Positions 7,026 through 14,823 of a stretch of DNA of 33,239 bases are shown here, in pieces. Made by a program: the position numbers and the translations under genes. Below the pieces are notes generated by a model. That model did not search any database and was not told the DNA's origin. It saw nothing but the letters and a program-made list of their open reading frames with translations. Every line of letters starts with the position of its first letter. The first letter of the stretch is position 1. This stretch comes from JBAWXE01 sp037144255 (GTDB taxonomy: Bacteria > Bacteroidota > Bacteroidia > Chitinophagales > Chitinophagaceae): the NCBI GenBank assembly GCA_037144255.1, contig JBAWXE010000019.1, positions 1-33,239 on the forward strand. The letters are read 5' to 3'.

Positions 7026-7971
7026 GTGCTTGTAAATAATAAATGATCAATGAACCTACCCCCAATACCATGATGATCTTCAATCCTCTGCTGGCTTGGT
7101 TATAATGTTGGGTAGTAGCTTTTGTTGGTAAGAATTTTATCCATGCTGTTAGTGGTAATATTAATGCTACCAAAGTATAGATACCTAGTGGTTTCCAGTG
7201 GGTGTTCATCAGCTTTCCGGATGCAATAATGAGTGGTATCAGTGCCAGTACACCTATCGCTTGTGCAAAACGTGACGTGCGCAGCAGTCCCCATTTTATA
7301 GGCATGGTCACACAGCCTTGTTCTGCATCCCCTTTTAAATCTTCCATGTCCTTTACTATCTCTCGTATCCATGTCAGCATAAAAGCAAAATAGGCATACA
7401 CCCCCAACACCCATACAGGATTAGGTATCAGCCCATTACTCTTTGATAACAGAAAATGTGAACGCCAAAAATAGTAATGCATCGCAGGTTCATACAGCAT
7501 CAGTGTAATGATTGTGAAAGAGGTAAGGAATGCCACTACTACATTCCCTATCACAAATTGTCTTTTGAATCGGGTAGAGTATAACCATAGTAAGAGGGTA
7601 CAACCCATCTGCATCGCCAGCCATTCATAGTGCCCTGCTTGTTTGGCTATAATAGCTGCCAGCCCCAACCCAGTTACGTTGAATATAGTATGCAACATGA
7701 TGGCAATACGACGAGGTATCTTCTGTTCCAGTATTACATTCTCAGGCCTGTTGATAGCATCTATCTTGATATCAAAATAGTCATTGATGATATAGCCTGC
7801 AGCAGCTATCAGCACAGTACTGATAGATATATAGAGGAAGTGTTTGTTGTTCAGCAACAAGGGCATAGGTATATAACCCTGTATAGGCAATATTACACAG
7901 CACCATGCAAACAGTTGCGTAATGAATATGATCAGTAAGTTCTTCCACCGTATCAGTCGTAGCCAGGCCAT
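7018..7971 (-). CDS. UbiA-superfamily prenyltransferase
   Basis: Polytopic membrane enzyme transferring a polyprenyl group from its diphosphate to an acceptor. 317 aa with eight or nine hydrophobic segments. Both Mg-diphosphate aspartate motifs are present: NDYFDIKID at residues 63-71 (NDxxDxxxD) and DMEDLKGD at 208-215. Bacteroidota homologues next to maf are usually annotated as geranylgeranylglycerol-phosphate geranylgeranyltransferase-like, but the acceptor (quinone precursor, glycerol phosphate or other) cannot be decided here. No menaquinone or heme genes flank it. It overlaps maf by 8 nt and is first in that operon. No consensus promoter was seen in the 44 nt upstream. Confidence 0.88.
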   Translation of the reverse strand: MAWLRLIRWKNLLIIFITQLFAWCCVILPIQGYIPMPLLLNNKHFLYISISTVLIAAAGYIINDYFDIKIDAINRPENVILEQKIPRRIAIMLHTIFNVTGLGLAAIIAKQAGHYEWLAMQMGCTLLLWLYSTRFKRQFVIGNVVVAFLTSFTIITLMLYEPAMHYYFWRSHFLLSKSNGLIPNPVWVLGVYAYFAFMLTWIREIVKDMEDLKGDAEQGCVTMPIKWGLLRTSRFAQAIGVLALIPLIIASGKLMNTHWKPLGIYTLVALILPLTAWIKFLPTKATTQHYNQASRGLKIIMVLGVGSLIIYYLQAHA

Positions 7972-8015
7972 ATTGAAATTACGGTTTTAGATCCATGCTT
8001 TTTTAGCTTGTGATG

Positions 8016-8645
8016 TTAGCGATTCCAGTTTCCCGGGTCTACACGCCATTGCTCTAGTATCGCTTTCTGTTCAGCTTGTACCAGCTTCAGTTCTTCTGCT
8101 ACTTCCATCAGTGCTTTATAATTACTGATAGTGTGTAGTGGCACTTCTGCTTGTTCAAAAGCTGCATCAGCCACAGGAAATCCATATGTGAACAGACCAC
8201 ACATACCTATTACTTCAGCTCCTTGTTCGCGTAGTACATCTACTACTTGCAGGCTACTTTTACCGGTAGATATTAGGTCTTCTACCACTACTACTTTCTT
8301 GCCAGGTTCCAGCACACCTTCTATCTGGTTGCCCATACCGTGTTCCTTAGGCTTAGAGCGCACATATATAAAAGGAAGTTTCAACAGGTCGGCAGCCATT
8401 ACACCATGGGCTATGCCCGCAGTGGCAACACCGGCTATTACTTCAGCATCTGGGAAATGCTCCAATATCATATTGGCCAGCTCGCTTTTCACAAAATCGC
8501 GTACATAGGGGTAGGATAATACTTTACGATTATCACAATACACCGGAGAGTGCCATCCCGAGGCCCATACATAAGGCTTTTGCAGGTTGATTTGTAATGC
8601 CTTAATTTGCAGCAGCTTTTCGGCAAAATATTTTTGTGTGCTCAT
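8016..8645 (-). CDS. pyrE: Orotate phosphoribosyltransferase
   Basis: Catalyses orotate + PRPP to OMP + PPi in de novo pyrimidine synthesis. I chose the ATG at 8645 (MSTQKYFAEK, 209 aa) over a TTG three codons upstream because it matches family length and the conserved N-terminus. Key features: the substrate region WASGWHSPVYCDNRK (27-41), the flexible catalytic loop RSKPKEHGMGNQIEG (96-110), and the PRPP-binding motif VVVVEDLISTGKSS (118-131), all intact. It is divergent from the Nudix gene with only a 46-nt shared intergenic region; the nearest -7-like sequence there (TCTATTTG on the minus strand) has one mismatch. No pyrR or attenuator structure is visible. Confidence 0.96.
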   Translation of the reverse strand: MSTQKYFAEKLLQIKALQINLQKPYVWASGWHSPVYCDNRKVLSYPYVRDFVKSELANMILEHFPDAEVIAGVATAGIAHGVMAADLLKLPFIYVRSKPKEHGMGNQIEGVLEPGKKVVVVEDLISTGKSSLQVVDVLREQGAEVIGMCGLFTYGFPVADAAFEQAEVPLHTISNYKALMEVAEELKLVQAEQKAILEQWRVDPGNWNR

Positions 8646-8691
8646 ACCACCCAAACCTACGCCAAATAGATAAGTTTACAAACAACTACCG

Positions 8692-9327
8692 ATGAACTTC
8701 ACTCAAAAAGTATACTACAACAATAAGCCGCTCATTCTTACCAATGATAAGCAACAATATATTAAAGAACATCCTATTGCAGCGGGGTATATGTCCTTTA
8801 CAGGAGCTTTTGCGCGTAATTATCGTTTGGCATTCCAGCATCTGGAAAAACTGACTTCCCTCGGTGCTATTATAGAAGACATATCTTCAAGGTCATTACA
8901 TCAGGAATTGCATAATTTATATAGCCCTGTAGATGCAGGTGGTGGGGTAGTGCTGAATGAAGCAGGTAGTGTACTGATGATATACCGTCGTGGTAAATGG
9001 GACCTTCCCAAAGGTAAGCGCGACCCGGGAGAAGAAATCACTCATTGTTCTATACGCGAGGTATGTGAAGAAACAGGTTTGAAGAATATCGTATTGGGAA
9101 ACAAGATCTGCGATACTTTTCATGTTTATGCACAGAACAGAGAGAGCCTGCTGAAGCGTACTGCATGGTATAAAATGACAGCATCATCATCAGAGATTCT
9201 GACACCACAAAAAGAAGAGAACATACTGGAAGCCCGCTGGATAGCGCCTGCTGATCTGGGTCCTATAGTAATGAAATCTTACGAGGCCATAAGAGAAGTA
9301 TTGACACAGGCCGGTTTTAAATGGTAA
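8692..9327 (+). CDS. Nudix hydrolase with an extra N-terminal region
   Basis: Nudix enzymes hydrolyse nucleoside diphosphates linked to another moiety. The 23-residue Nudix box is complete at residues 108-130 (GKRDPGEE...REVCEETGL, matching Gx5Ex7REUxEExGU), preceded by the KWDLPKG strand. The Nudix fold takes up about residues 82-205. The first 80 residues form an additional region (KPLILTNDKQQYIKEHP) that I cannot assign, seen in Bacteroidota proteins of this type. The substrate is not predictable. It starts with ATG, is divergent from pyrE, and ends 1 nt before convergent coaD. Confidence 0.88.
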   Translation: MNFTQKVYYNNKPLILTNDKQQYIKEHPIAAGYMSFTGAFARNYRLAFQHLEKLTSLGAIIEDISSRSLHQELHNLYSPVDAGGGVVLNEAGSVLMIYRRGKWDLPKGKRDPGEEITHCSIREVCEETGLKNIVLGNKICDTFHVYAQNRESLLKRTAWYKMTASSSEILTPQKEENILEARWIAPADLGPIVMKSYEAIREVLTQAGFKW

Positions 9328-9328
9328 T

Positions 9329-9790
9329 CTATTTAAGATGGATACCCTTAGGTACGAACTGGCTTACATCACCGCCATTGCGTATCACATCTCTTACCAG
9401 TGTAGATGATATAGTAGAATAAAGCGGAGAGCAGGTAAGGAAAATGGTCTCTATCTCATGATCCAACATACGGTTCATATCTGCTATGGCTTTCTCGTAT
9501 TCAAAATCGCTTACATAGCGTATGCCTCTCAGTATATATTTAGCACCTATCTCTTTACAGAAATTGATGGTCAATCCTTTGTAGCCTACTATTTCTATAC
9601 GAGGGTCATCCTTGAATAATTCTTTCATCCAGTTCACACGTTGCTCTTCTGAGAACATTGGTTGTTTAGAGGCATTACTACCTACGCCTATCACTAGTTT
9701 GTCGAATAATGACACAGAGCGCTCTATGACATCTACATGGCCCAATGTGATAGGGTCGAATGTACCGGGAAATAAGCAGATGCGTTGCAT
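9329..9790 (-). CDS. coaD: Phosphopantetheine adenylyltransferase
   Basis: Converts 4'-phosphopantetheine and ATP to dephospho-CoA, the penultimate step of CoA synthesis; hexameric cytosolic enzyme. 153 aa, normal length. The nucleotidyltransferase signature FPGTFDPITLGHVDVIERS at residues 7-25 contains the TxGH motif (TLGH 15-18), and the C-terminal ISSTLVRDVI motif completes the ATP site. KYILRGIRYVSDFEYE is the typical central segment. It is the last gene of the minus-strand block DUF3822-rsmD-coaD with 3 nt between rsmD and coaD, an arrangement common in Bacteroidota. Confidence 0.97.
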   Translation of the reverse strand: MQRICLFPGTFDPITLGHVDVIERSVSLFDKLVIGVGSNASKQPMFSEEQRVNWMKELFKDDPRIEIVGYKGLTINFCKEIGAKYILRGIRYVSDFEYEKAIADMNRMLDHEIETIFLTCSPLYSTISSTLVRDVIRNGGDVSQFVPKGIHLK

Positions 9791-9793
9791 AGG

Positions 9794-10339
9794 CTATTCG
9801 CTTGGTTGTGTGAAATAAGAAAATATAGTAGTGCCGTAATTCTTCATTCTCTGAAAACGCGGATGTTGCTGATAATCGTTTCGTGGGGTATGCTCCAGCA
9901 CAAAAACACCATCAGGTAACAACATATTCTTTTCAAAAACTAATAGTGGCAGATCGTCAATAGCATCGAGTGCATATGGAGGGCCTGCGAAAATAAAATC
10001 AAATTGTTCGGTGCATTGTTTCATGTACTTGAATACATCGCCCCGTATGATATGTAGCTTGTCTGCTATCTTTAATTCTTCTGCTGTTCTCTTGATGAAA
10101 TCGAGTGTGGTGCTATCTCTTTCTATAATGGTCAGGTCGTCTGCGCCGCGCGATGCCAGCTCGTAACTGATACTGCCTGTACCACCAAAAAGGTCTAATG
10201 TCTTAATGCCTTCAATGTCAATAAAGTTCTGTAAAGTATTGAACAATCCTTCTTTGGCTATATCTGTAGTAGGTCTTGCAGGTATCTTTGCAGGCGGATG
10301 GAATTTCCTGCCACTATGTATGCCACCTATGATGCGCAT
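9794..10339 (-). CDS. rsmD: 16S rRNA (guanine966-N2)-methyltransferase RsmD
   Basis: SAM-dependent methyltransferase modifying G966 (E. coli numbering) of 16S rRNA in the small subunit. 181 aa. N-terminal MRIIGGIHSGRKF and RPTTDIAKEGLFNTL are classic; SAM motif I is LDLFGGTGS (48-56). Motif IV, normally [D/N]PP[F/Y], here reads AGPPY (118-122), with glycine at the position of the aspartate that binds the target amino group. The rest of the protein is intact, so this is a substitution and not decay. It overlaps the end of the upstream DUF3822 gene by 13 nt and is followed 3 nt later by coaD, so all three are probably one operon. Confidence 0.93.
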   Translation of the reverse strand: MRIIGGIHSGRKFHPPAKIPARPTTDIAKEGLFNTLQNFIDIEGIKTLDLFGGTGSISYELASRGADDLTIIERDSTTLDFIKRTAEELKIADKLHIIRGDVFKYMKQCTEQFDFIFAGPPYALDAIDDLPLLVFEKNMLLPDGVFVLEHTPRNDYQQHPRFQRMKNYGTTIFSYFTQPSE

Positions 10340-11172
10340 GCGTTCAGTTGTTGTAACATATTATTGGTAACACCCCATGTAGGGTCTGCATTGAAAGGAC
10401 CTGTAGTGCCCTCTTTTTCTACATCAAAGTACTCGCAAAGTGTATTGAGTGTATCTAATAATCCTATATTAGAAACGCTGGATTGTACACTCAGCTGATC
10501 TTCGGGTATGCCATTCTCTTTGCAGAGCAACTTTATTTGGTAAGCTATATCCTCGGCAGTTTCGTAATTGAATACCTGATGCCAATGTATGCTACGACTC
10601 TTATACAAGGTAGCATATACCTGACCTGCTGTGATACAGCATTGCAGTGAATAGTCTGTCTTGTTGTATGGTTTGAAGAATTGGTATGCAGCAAAAGGCA
10701 TTACTTTGGCATGAGGGAAGTAGCGTGTAAGAAGGCTCTTAATAGCTGATTCCCAGGCGTATATATAATTAGCCTGATCCTTGCGTAATGGTTGTATAGA
10801 TATTACTTCGTCGTTAGGAACATAGTAGAGTTGTTGCAGCCATTTTTCAGCCTTGCCCTGATTGTATAATTCATCAGGCACTACCATATACTTATCGCTA
10901 CCTATAAAAATGTGCTTGACGATCTCGTTATTGGTCAGCAACAGCTCTGTGCTGAACTGGTGTTCAAAGAAATCGAGACCCCAGGGGCTGATACTCTTTT
11001 TGTATTCGCTATGACGCACCATCAGCAGATCGCCCTGAGTACTGAAGCCTGCAACAATGAGCTCATGGGGCAGCATTACGCATATCACACGTGTGACCTG
11101 CGATATAAGACCAGCACCTGCATGCGCATTATAGCTGTACTGATTTATTATAGTATTAGAAATATCAGACAT
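10327..11172 (-). CDS. DUF3822 family protein
   Basis: Protein of unknown function found beside rsmD and coaD in Bacteroidota; the fold is thought to be actin/ASKHA-like, which I cannot confirm here. I chose the ATG at 11172 (MSDISNTIINQYSY, 281 aa), because the longer frame opens with a TTG and its extra 27 residues look like untranslated sequence. Recognisable stretches are the segment near PWGLDFFEHQFSTELLL and FVEKE-type C-terminal text (LCEYFDVEKEGTTGPF). No signal peptide or membrane helix. It overlaps rsmD by 13 nt. A weak TATAATTG (one mismatch to the -7 consensus) precedes the start. Role unknown; context suggests a link to rRNA modification or to CoA. Confidence 0.8.
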   Translation of the reverse strand: MSDISNTIINQYSYNAHAGAGLISQVTRVICVMLPHELIVAGFSTQGDLLMVRHSEYKKSISPWGLDFFEHQFSTELLLTNNEIVKHIFIGSDKYMVVPDELYNQGKAEKWLQQLYYVPNDEVISIQPLRKDQANYIYAWESAIKSLLTRYFPHAKVMPFAAYQFFKPYNKTDYSLQCCITAGQVYATLYKSRSIHWHQVFNYETAEDIAYQIKLLCKENGIPEDQLSVQSSVSNIGLLDTLNTLCEYFDVEKEGTTGPFNADPTWGVTNNMLQQLNACAS

Positions 11173-11336
11173 AGAAACCCCACAATTATAGAATATTTTT
11201 GTGACACTTACACCATTTCCGCTCAGTAGCACTATCTTTCGGGCGGATGACAATTATGATATAAATAGTATTTGAAAAATTATCTTAGTGAGTATCATCG
11301 TATTTTGGACAAAATTGAGGACATATAAAGCTAAGC

Positions 11337-12668
11337 GTGAAAGTATCGGTAACCAATAAAGACATCATAAAACTGGCAGCTCCTATATCGCTGGCATTGC
11401 TTATTCCACAGATCAATTTTCTTACCAATACGGCCTTTTTAGGTCGCTTGGGAGAGAGGGAGATGGGTGTGAATGGTGTAAGTGGTGTTTTCTACCTGAC
11501 GCTGGCCATGATAGGCTATGGACTGAGCAGTGGTATACAGGTACAAATGGCACGCCGTGCAGGAGAGGGTGATACACAGGGCCTGGCCAGACTGTTCACT
11601 AATGGTATCATGCTATCAGTGATGTTTGCACTAGGTATGATGATGTTATCCTTATGGTTTGCACCTATCATATTTGGTTTCAGTCTGCATAATAATAGTA
11701 ATGCCATACTTACTATCAACTACCTGTACATCAGAGTATGGGGGCTGCCCTTTCTGATGATGGCACAACTAGCCAATGCATTTTATATATCTACTAACCA
11801 GAGCAGGTTCTTGATATGGGGATCGCTGGGTGCCACGATAGTGAATATCTTCTTTGACTATGTGCTCATATTTGGTAATATGGGTTTCCCTGCCATGGGC
11901 CTGGAAGGTGCAGCTATGGCCTCTATCATATCAGAGTTCACACTGTGTGCCATTATGTATGGTATCTTTTATTTCAAGAGATTCTATATGGAGTATCCGC
12001 TATACGACCATATTCGTTTCGATTTCAAACTATCTCGTCGTACACTGAAAGTATCGGCACCCCTTATTGTACAATATCTGTTCAGTATAGGTGGCTGGCA
12101 AATATTCTTCATATTCGTAGAGCATCTAGGAGATAAAGAATTGGCTACTTCTCAAATATTGAGGAGTGTATTCGGTATCATGGGTATAGGTACTTGGGCT
12201 TTTGCAGCTACTACCAATACTATGGTGAGCAATGTGATAGGGCAGGGCAAACAAAGAGAAGTGCTGTATCTGGTAGGTAAAATAGCCAAGCTGAGTTTTA
12301 TATTCTCGGGCATCATATGTGTGATACTGTTTCTGTTCTCAGACGCCTTCCTGGCATTGTATCGTAATGATCCGGAGTTGGTGGCCTTTGCCAGACCTAG
12401 TCTGTATGTAATAATACTGGCCAGCATGATCATGTCGCTGTCTACCATCGTATTTAATGGTGTGGTAGGCACCGGAAAGACCGTAGTGAATCTTTCGATA
12501 GAGATCACCTGTGTATTCTCGTACCTTATATATTGCTATATATTTATAGAGCGTATGCATTCACCACTCTATATAGCATGGGGTTCAGAGTTTGTATACT
12601 GGACCAGCCTGCTGCTAATAGGGCTTTGGTACCTGCGTAGTAATAAATGGAAAGGCAATAAGATATAA
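11337..12668 (+). CDS. MATE family multidrug efflux transporter
   Basis: Multidrug and toxic compound extrusion antiporter in the inner membrane, exporting organic cations using H+ or Na+. 443 aa, about twelve hydrophobic helices in two similar halves. The N-terminus KLAAPISLALLIPQINFLTNTAFLG (about residues 12-36) and the stretch YGLSSGIQVQMARRAGEGD match MATE helix 1-2 text; QLANAFYISTNQSRF and SAPLIVQYLFSIGGWQIFF mark later helices. The start is GTG at 11337. No local regulator. It ends 2 nt before convergent ytxJ. The substrate cannot be inferred. Confidence 0.92.
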   Translation: MKVSVTNKDIIKLAAPISLALLIPQINFLTNTAFLGRLGEREMGVNGVSGVFYLTLAMIGYGLSSGIQVQMARRAGEGDTQGLARLFTNGIMLSVMFALGMMMLSLWFAPIIFGFSLHNNSNAILTINYLYIRVWGLPFLMMAQLANAFYISTNQSRFLIWGSLGATIVNIFFDYVLIFGNMGFPAMGLEGAAMASIISEFTLCAIMYGIFYFKRFYMEYPLYDHIRFDFKLSRRTLKVSAPLIVQYLFSIGGWQIFFIFVEHLGDKELATSQILRSVFGIMGIGTWAFAATTNTMVSNVIGQGKQREVLYLVGKIAKLSFIFSGIICVILFLFSDAFLALYRNDPELVAFARPSLYVIILASMIMSLSTIVFNGVVGTGKTVVNLSIEITCVFSYLIYCYIFIERMHSPLYIAWGSEFVYWTSLLLIGLWYLRSNKWKGNKI

Positions 12669-12670
12669 GC

Positions 12671-13003
12671 CTACAGAGTGGTTTGTTCCATAATATCGGC
12701 CATATCTATACCATTATGGCTTTCTTCATACACACATTCCCCATTTTTGATGAGTAATATCTGTGGGGATTCGTGGTGTACCTTAAAATCCTCTGCTATC
12801 TTATTAGAAATAGGGCGATATTGTAGTAGGTCCAGATAATAAAAAGGTATATTATCGGGTGCTTGTTCCCTTTCTAGACGGCTTTTGGCCATAGTGCTGA
12901 TAGAGCAGCGAGTACTGTGTTTGAAGATAATGACAGGCTGTTGATGACTTTGAGCTTTAATATCCTCTAATTGCTCTTCTTTAGTGAGTGCTATCCAATT
13001 CAT
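12671..13003 (-). CDS. ytxJ: Bacilliredoxin YtxJ/BrxC-type (monothiol)
   Basis: Small thioredoxin-fold protein thought to remove bacillithiol from bacillithiolated proteins. 110 aa. The active-site segment is FKHSTRCSIS with C33, no second cysteine within CxxC spacing, followed by MAKSRLERE; HESPQILLIKNG (about 76-87) gives the cis-proline strand, then VYEESHNGI, typical of the family. This implies that the organism makes bacillithiol, as many Bacteroidota do; bshA/B/C are not in the window. Its -7 promoter element lies only 4 nt upstream of the ATG, suggesting a nearly leaderless transcript. Convergent with the MATE gene at 2 nt. Confidence 0.9.
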   Translation of the reverse strand: MNWIALTKEEQLEDIKAQSHQQPVIIFKHSTRCSISTMAKSRLEREQAPDNIPFYYLDLLQYRPISNKIAEDFKVHHESPQILLIKNGECVYEESHNGIDMADIMEQTTL

Positions 13004-13007
13004 GATG

Positions 13008-13015
13008 CAAATTTA
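13008..13015 (-). promoter_or_regulatory. -7 promoter element for ytxJ, near-leaderless
   Basis: Minus strand TAAATTTG, an exact match to TAnnTTTG, ending 4 nt before the ytxJ ATG. If used, transcription would begin at or within a few bases of the start codon. A -33 element is not clear. Confidence 0.4.
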
Positions 13016-13137
13016 CGACAAAGTAACTAAACCCATTATTGATAGCAGTTGTAGCGGTATAGAAGTAAGTAATGAAAAGTAATGTTTGCGATTGCGCGAA
13101 TTGGCTTTATTTTTAACCCGTAAAACGATTTTTCTCA

Positions 13138-14019
13138 ATGAAGCATGCATTTGTATTCCCGGGTCAAGGAGCACAGTTCTCCGGAATGGGTAAAAACTTA
13201 TATGAGCAAAATACGCTCGCTAAAGAATATTTTGAACAGGCGAATGAGATACTGGGATTTCGTATCACAGATATCATGTTCAGTGGTACAGATGAAGATC
13301 TGAAACAAACCAAGGTAACACAGCCAGCTATTTTCTTGCATTCGGTGATACTATTTGAAACTACAGCAGATCTGAAACCTGAAATGGTAGCAGGACACTC
13401 ACTGGGTGAATTCTCTGCATTGGTAGCCAATAAAGTATTGTCTTTTGAAGATGGGCTACGACTGGTAGCCAAACGCTCCGCAGCTATGCAACGTGCCTGC
13501 GAGATCAACCCCTCGACCATGGCAGCAGTATTAGGATTGGAAGATGAGAAAGTAGAACAAATATGCAGCGAGTTCAAAGGCGAAGTAGTGGTAGCTGCTA
13601 ATTATAATTGTCCCGGACAACTGGTAATAAGCGGTAGCATAGCAGGTATACAACAAGCATGTGAAAAACTGAAAGCAGCCGGTGCTAAACGCGCATTGGT
13701 ACTGCAAGTGGGTGGGGCATTCCACTCGCCACTGATGGAACCTGCACGCGAAGAATTGAAAGCAGCTATAGAAAGCACACACTTTGGCACACCTATATGT
13801 CCTGTGTATCAGAATGTTGATGCACAACCATATACAGACCCTGCGAAGATCAAACAAAATCTGATCAATCAACTTACATCACCTGTACGTTGGACACAAT
13901 CTGTACAGAAGATGGTAGCAGATGGTGCTAGTCGTTTTACAGAAGTAGGGCCTGGTAATGTGTTGCAAGGTCTTGTGAAAAAAATAGCTAAGGAAATGAT
14001 AACAGATGGTATCAACTAA
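13138..14019 (+). CDS. fabD: Malonyl-CoA:ACP transacylase
   Basis: Transfers malonyl from CoA to acyl carrier protein to start and extend fatty acids. 293 aa. The family motifs are complete: FPGQGAQFSGMG at residues 7-18, the nucleophile S88 in GHSLGEFSALV (86-96), R113 in AKRSAAM for carboxylate binding, and the catalytic H196 in GGAFHSPLM. GQLVISG and VGPGNVLQGLV are also standard. It stands alone on the plus strand, not in a fab cluster, divergent from ytxJ with a 134-nt gap. A strong hairpin terminator follows the stop within 25 nt. TAATGTTTG about 60 nt upstream is one base longer than the -7 consensus. Confidence 0.97.
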   Translation: MKHAFVFPGQGAQFSGMGKNLYEQNTLAKEYFEQANEILGFRITDIMFSGTDEDLKQTKVTQPAIFLHSVILFETTADLKPEMVAGHSLGEFSALVANKVLSFEDGLRLVAKRSAAMQRACEINPSTMAAVLGLEDEKVEQICSEFKGEVVVAANYNCPGQLVISGSIAGIQQACEKLKAAGAKRALVLQVGGAFHSPLMEPAREELKAAIESTHFGTPICPVYQNVDAQPYTDPAKIKQNLINQLTSPVRWTQSVQKMVADGASRFTEVGPGNVLQGLVKKIAKEMITDGIN

Positions 14020-14042
14020 GAGCTACGGATAAGCATAAAAAT

Positions 14043-14073
14043 AAAATTGCGTCTCATTAGTGACGCAATTTTT
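14043..14073. terminator. Bidirectional intrinsic terminator between fabD and lolA
   Basis: Perfect 11-bp stem AAAATTGCGTC (14043-14053) and GACGCAATTTT (14062-14072) with an 8-nt loop TCATTAGT, flanked by A- and T-tracts on the two sides so it can work in both directions. It sits between the convergent stop codons of fabD and lolA. Confidence 0.9.
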
Positions 14074-14095
14074 ATTTTATAAAAGATGTAATTTA

Positions 14096-14746
14096 TTACT
14101 TGAGGTCTACTACTTCTACACCGGGATGTGCAGCCTTGTCGAAAACAAAAGATGCATCGCTGATAGTAGCATTAGGAGTAAAACCGCTGATCTCGTACTG
14201 GTATTTGTTGCCGTTCTTTTCCCAGTAGCTACCGCCTGAGATAGTAGTAGTAGCTTTGTCTACAACCAGTTCCAGTTTGGTGAATTGTTTGCTTTTATTC
14301 AGCGGCATCAGTTCCAGTACATCACAGTTCTTACCGTTTATTTTCTTTTCTCCGACGAATTTATAAGAGTATTCTTTATCGTAGAAATTAGTGAAGAGCT
14401 TGTCGGGAGATAATGTTTGTTCGTTAGGGTTGTAAGCACTTACTTGTACCTCGTTGGTCTCCTTCATGTAAGTCCAAACTGTTTTAGTATCGCAGATGAT
14501 CTCCTGCCCGTTGAGCGATACATGGTATTTGCGACCTTTCATAGAGAAAGAACCTTTTTTAGTTTCCTTCACTTTGCCTTTAGCATCAGTAAGGTGTAAA
14601 GCAAAATTGGCTTTCAAAGATTTAAGACTATTGATCTTTTTACTTACTCCTTCTAGAACGGCTTTAGCTTTAGGGTCGTTCTGTGCTGATACTGTTTGTG
14701 TAGTAATGCAAATGATGGTCAGGCAAATGGCCAGAAATTTTTTCAT
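14096..14746 (-). CDS. lolA: LolA-like outer-membrane lipoprotein carrier protein
   Basis: Periplasmic chaperone of the LolA/LolB fold that ferries lipoproteins from the inner to the outer membrane. I chose the ATG at 14746 (MKKFLAICLTIICITTQTVSAQ, 216 aa), which gives a clean Sec signal peptide ending at SAQ; a TTG seven codons upstream is less likely. The mature part has the LolA pattern: an N-terminal helix (LEGVSKKINSLKSLKANF), a run of beta strands with KGSFSMKGRKYHVSLNGQEIICD and TVWTYMKETNEVQVS, and LSPDKLFTNFYD. It lies 77 nt downstream of ftsK on the same strand, the usual Bacteroidota arrangement. It ends in the terminator shared with fabD. Confidence 0.88.
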   Translation of the reverse strand: MKKFLAICLTIICITTQTVSAQNDPKAKAVLEGVSKKINSLKSLKANFALHLTDAKGKVKETKKGSFSMKGRKYHVSLNGQEIICDTKTVWTYMKETNEVQVSAYNPNEQTLSPDKLFTNFYDKEYSYKFVGEKKINGKNCDVLELMPLNKSKQFTKLELVVDKATTTISGGSYWEKNGNKYQYEISGFTPNATISDASFVFDKAAHPGVEVVDLK

Positions 14747-14823
14747 GTTCTTTTGTTTCGTAATCAAATAATTATAGTTAATAAAATGGCTGCAAAGTAA
14801 AGCTTTGTAGTGTGATGATTAAG

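Noticed and set aside
8646..8654. TTG start adding three residues to PyrE
   Set aside because: The ATG at 8645 restores the usual N-terminus and family length; the TTG start is not needed.
11173..11253. N-terminal extension of the DUF3822 protein from a TTG
   Set aside because: The extra 27 residues look like translated upstream sequence, and an ATG at 11172 gives a natural start.
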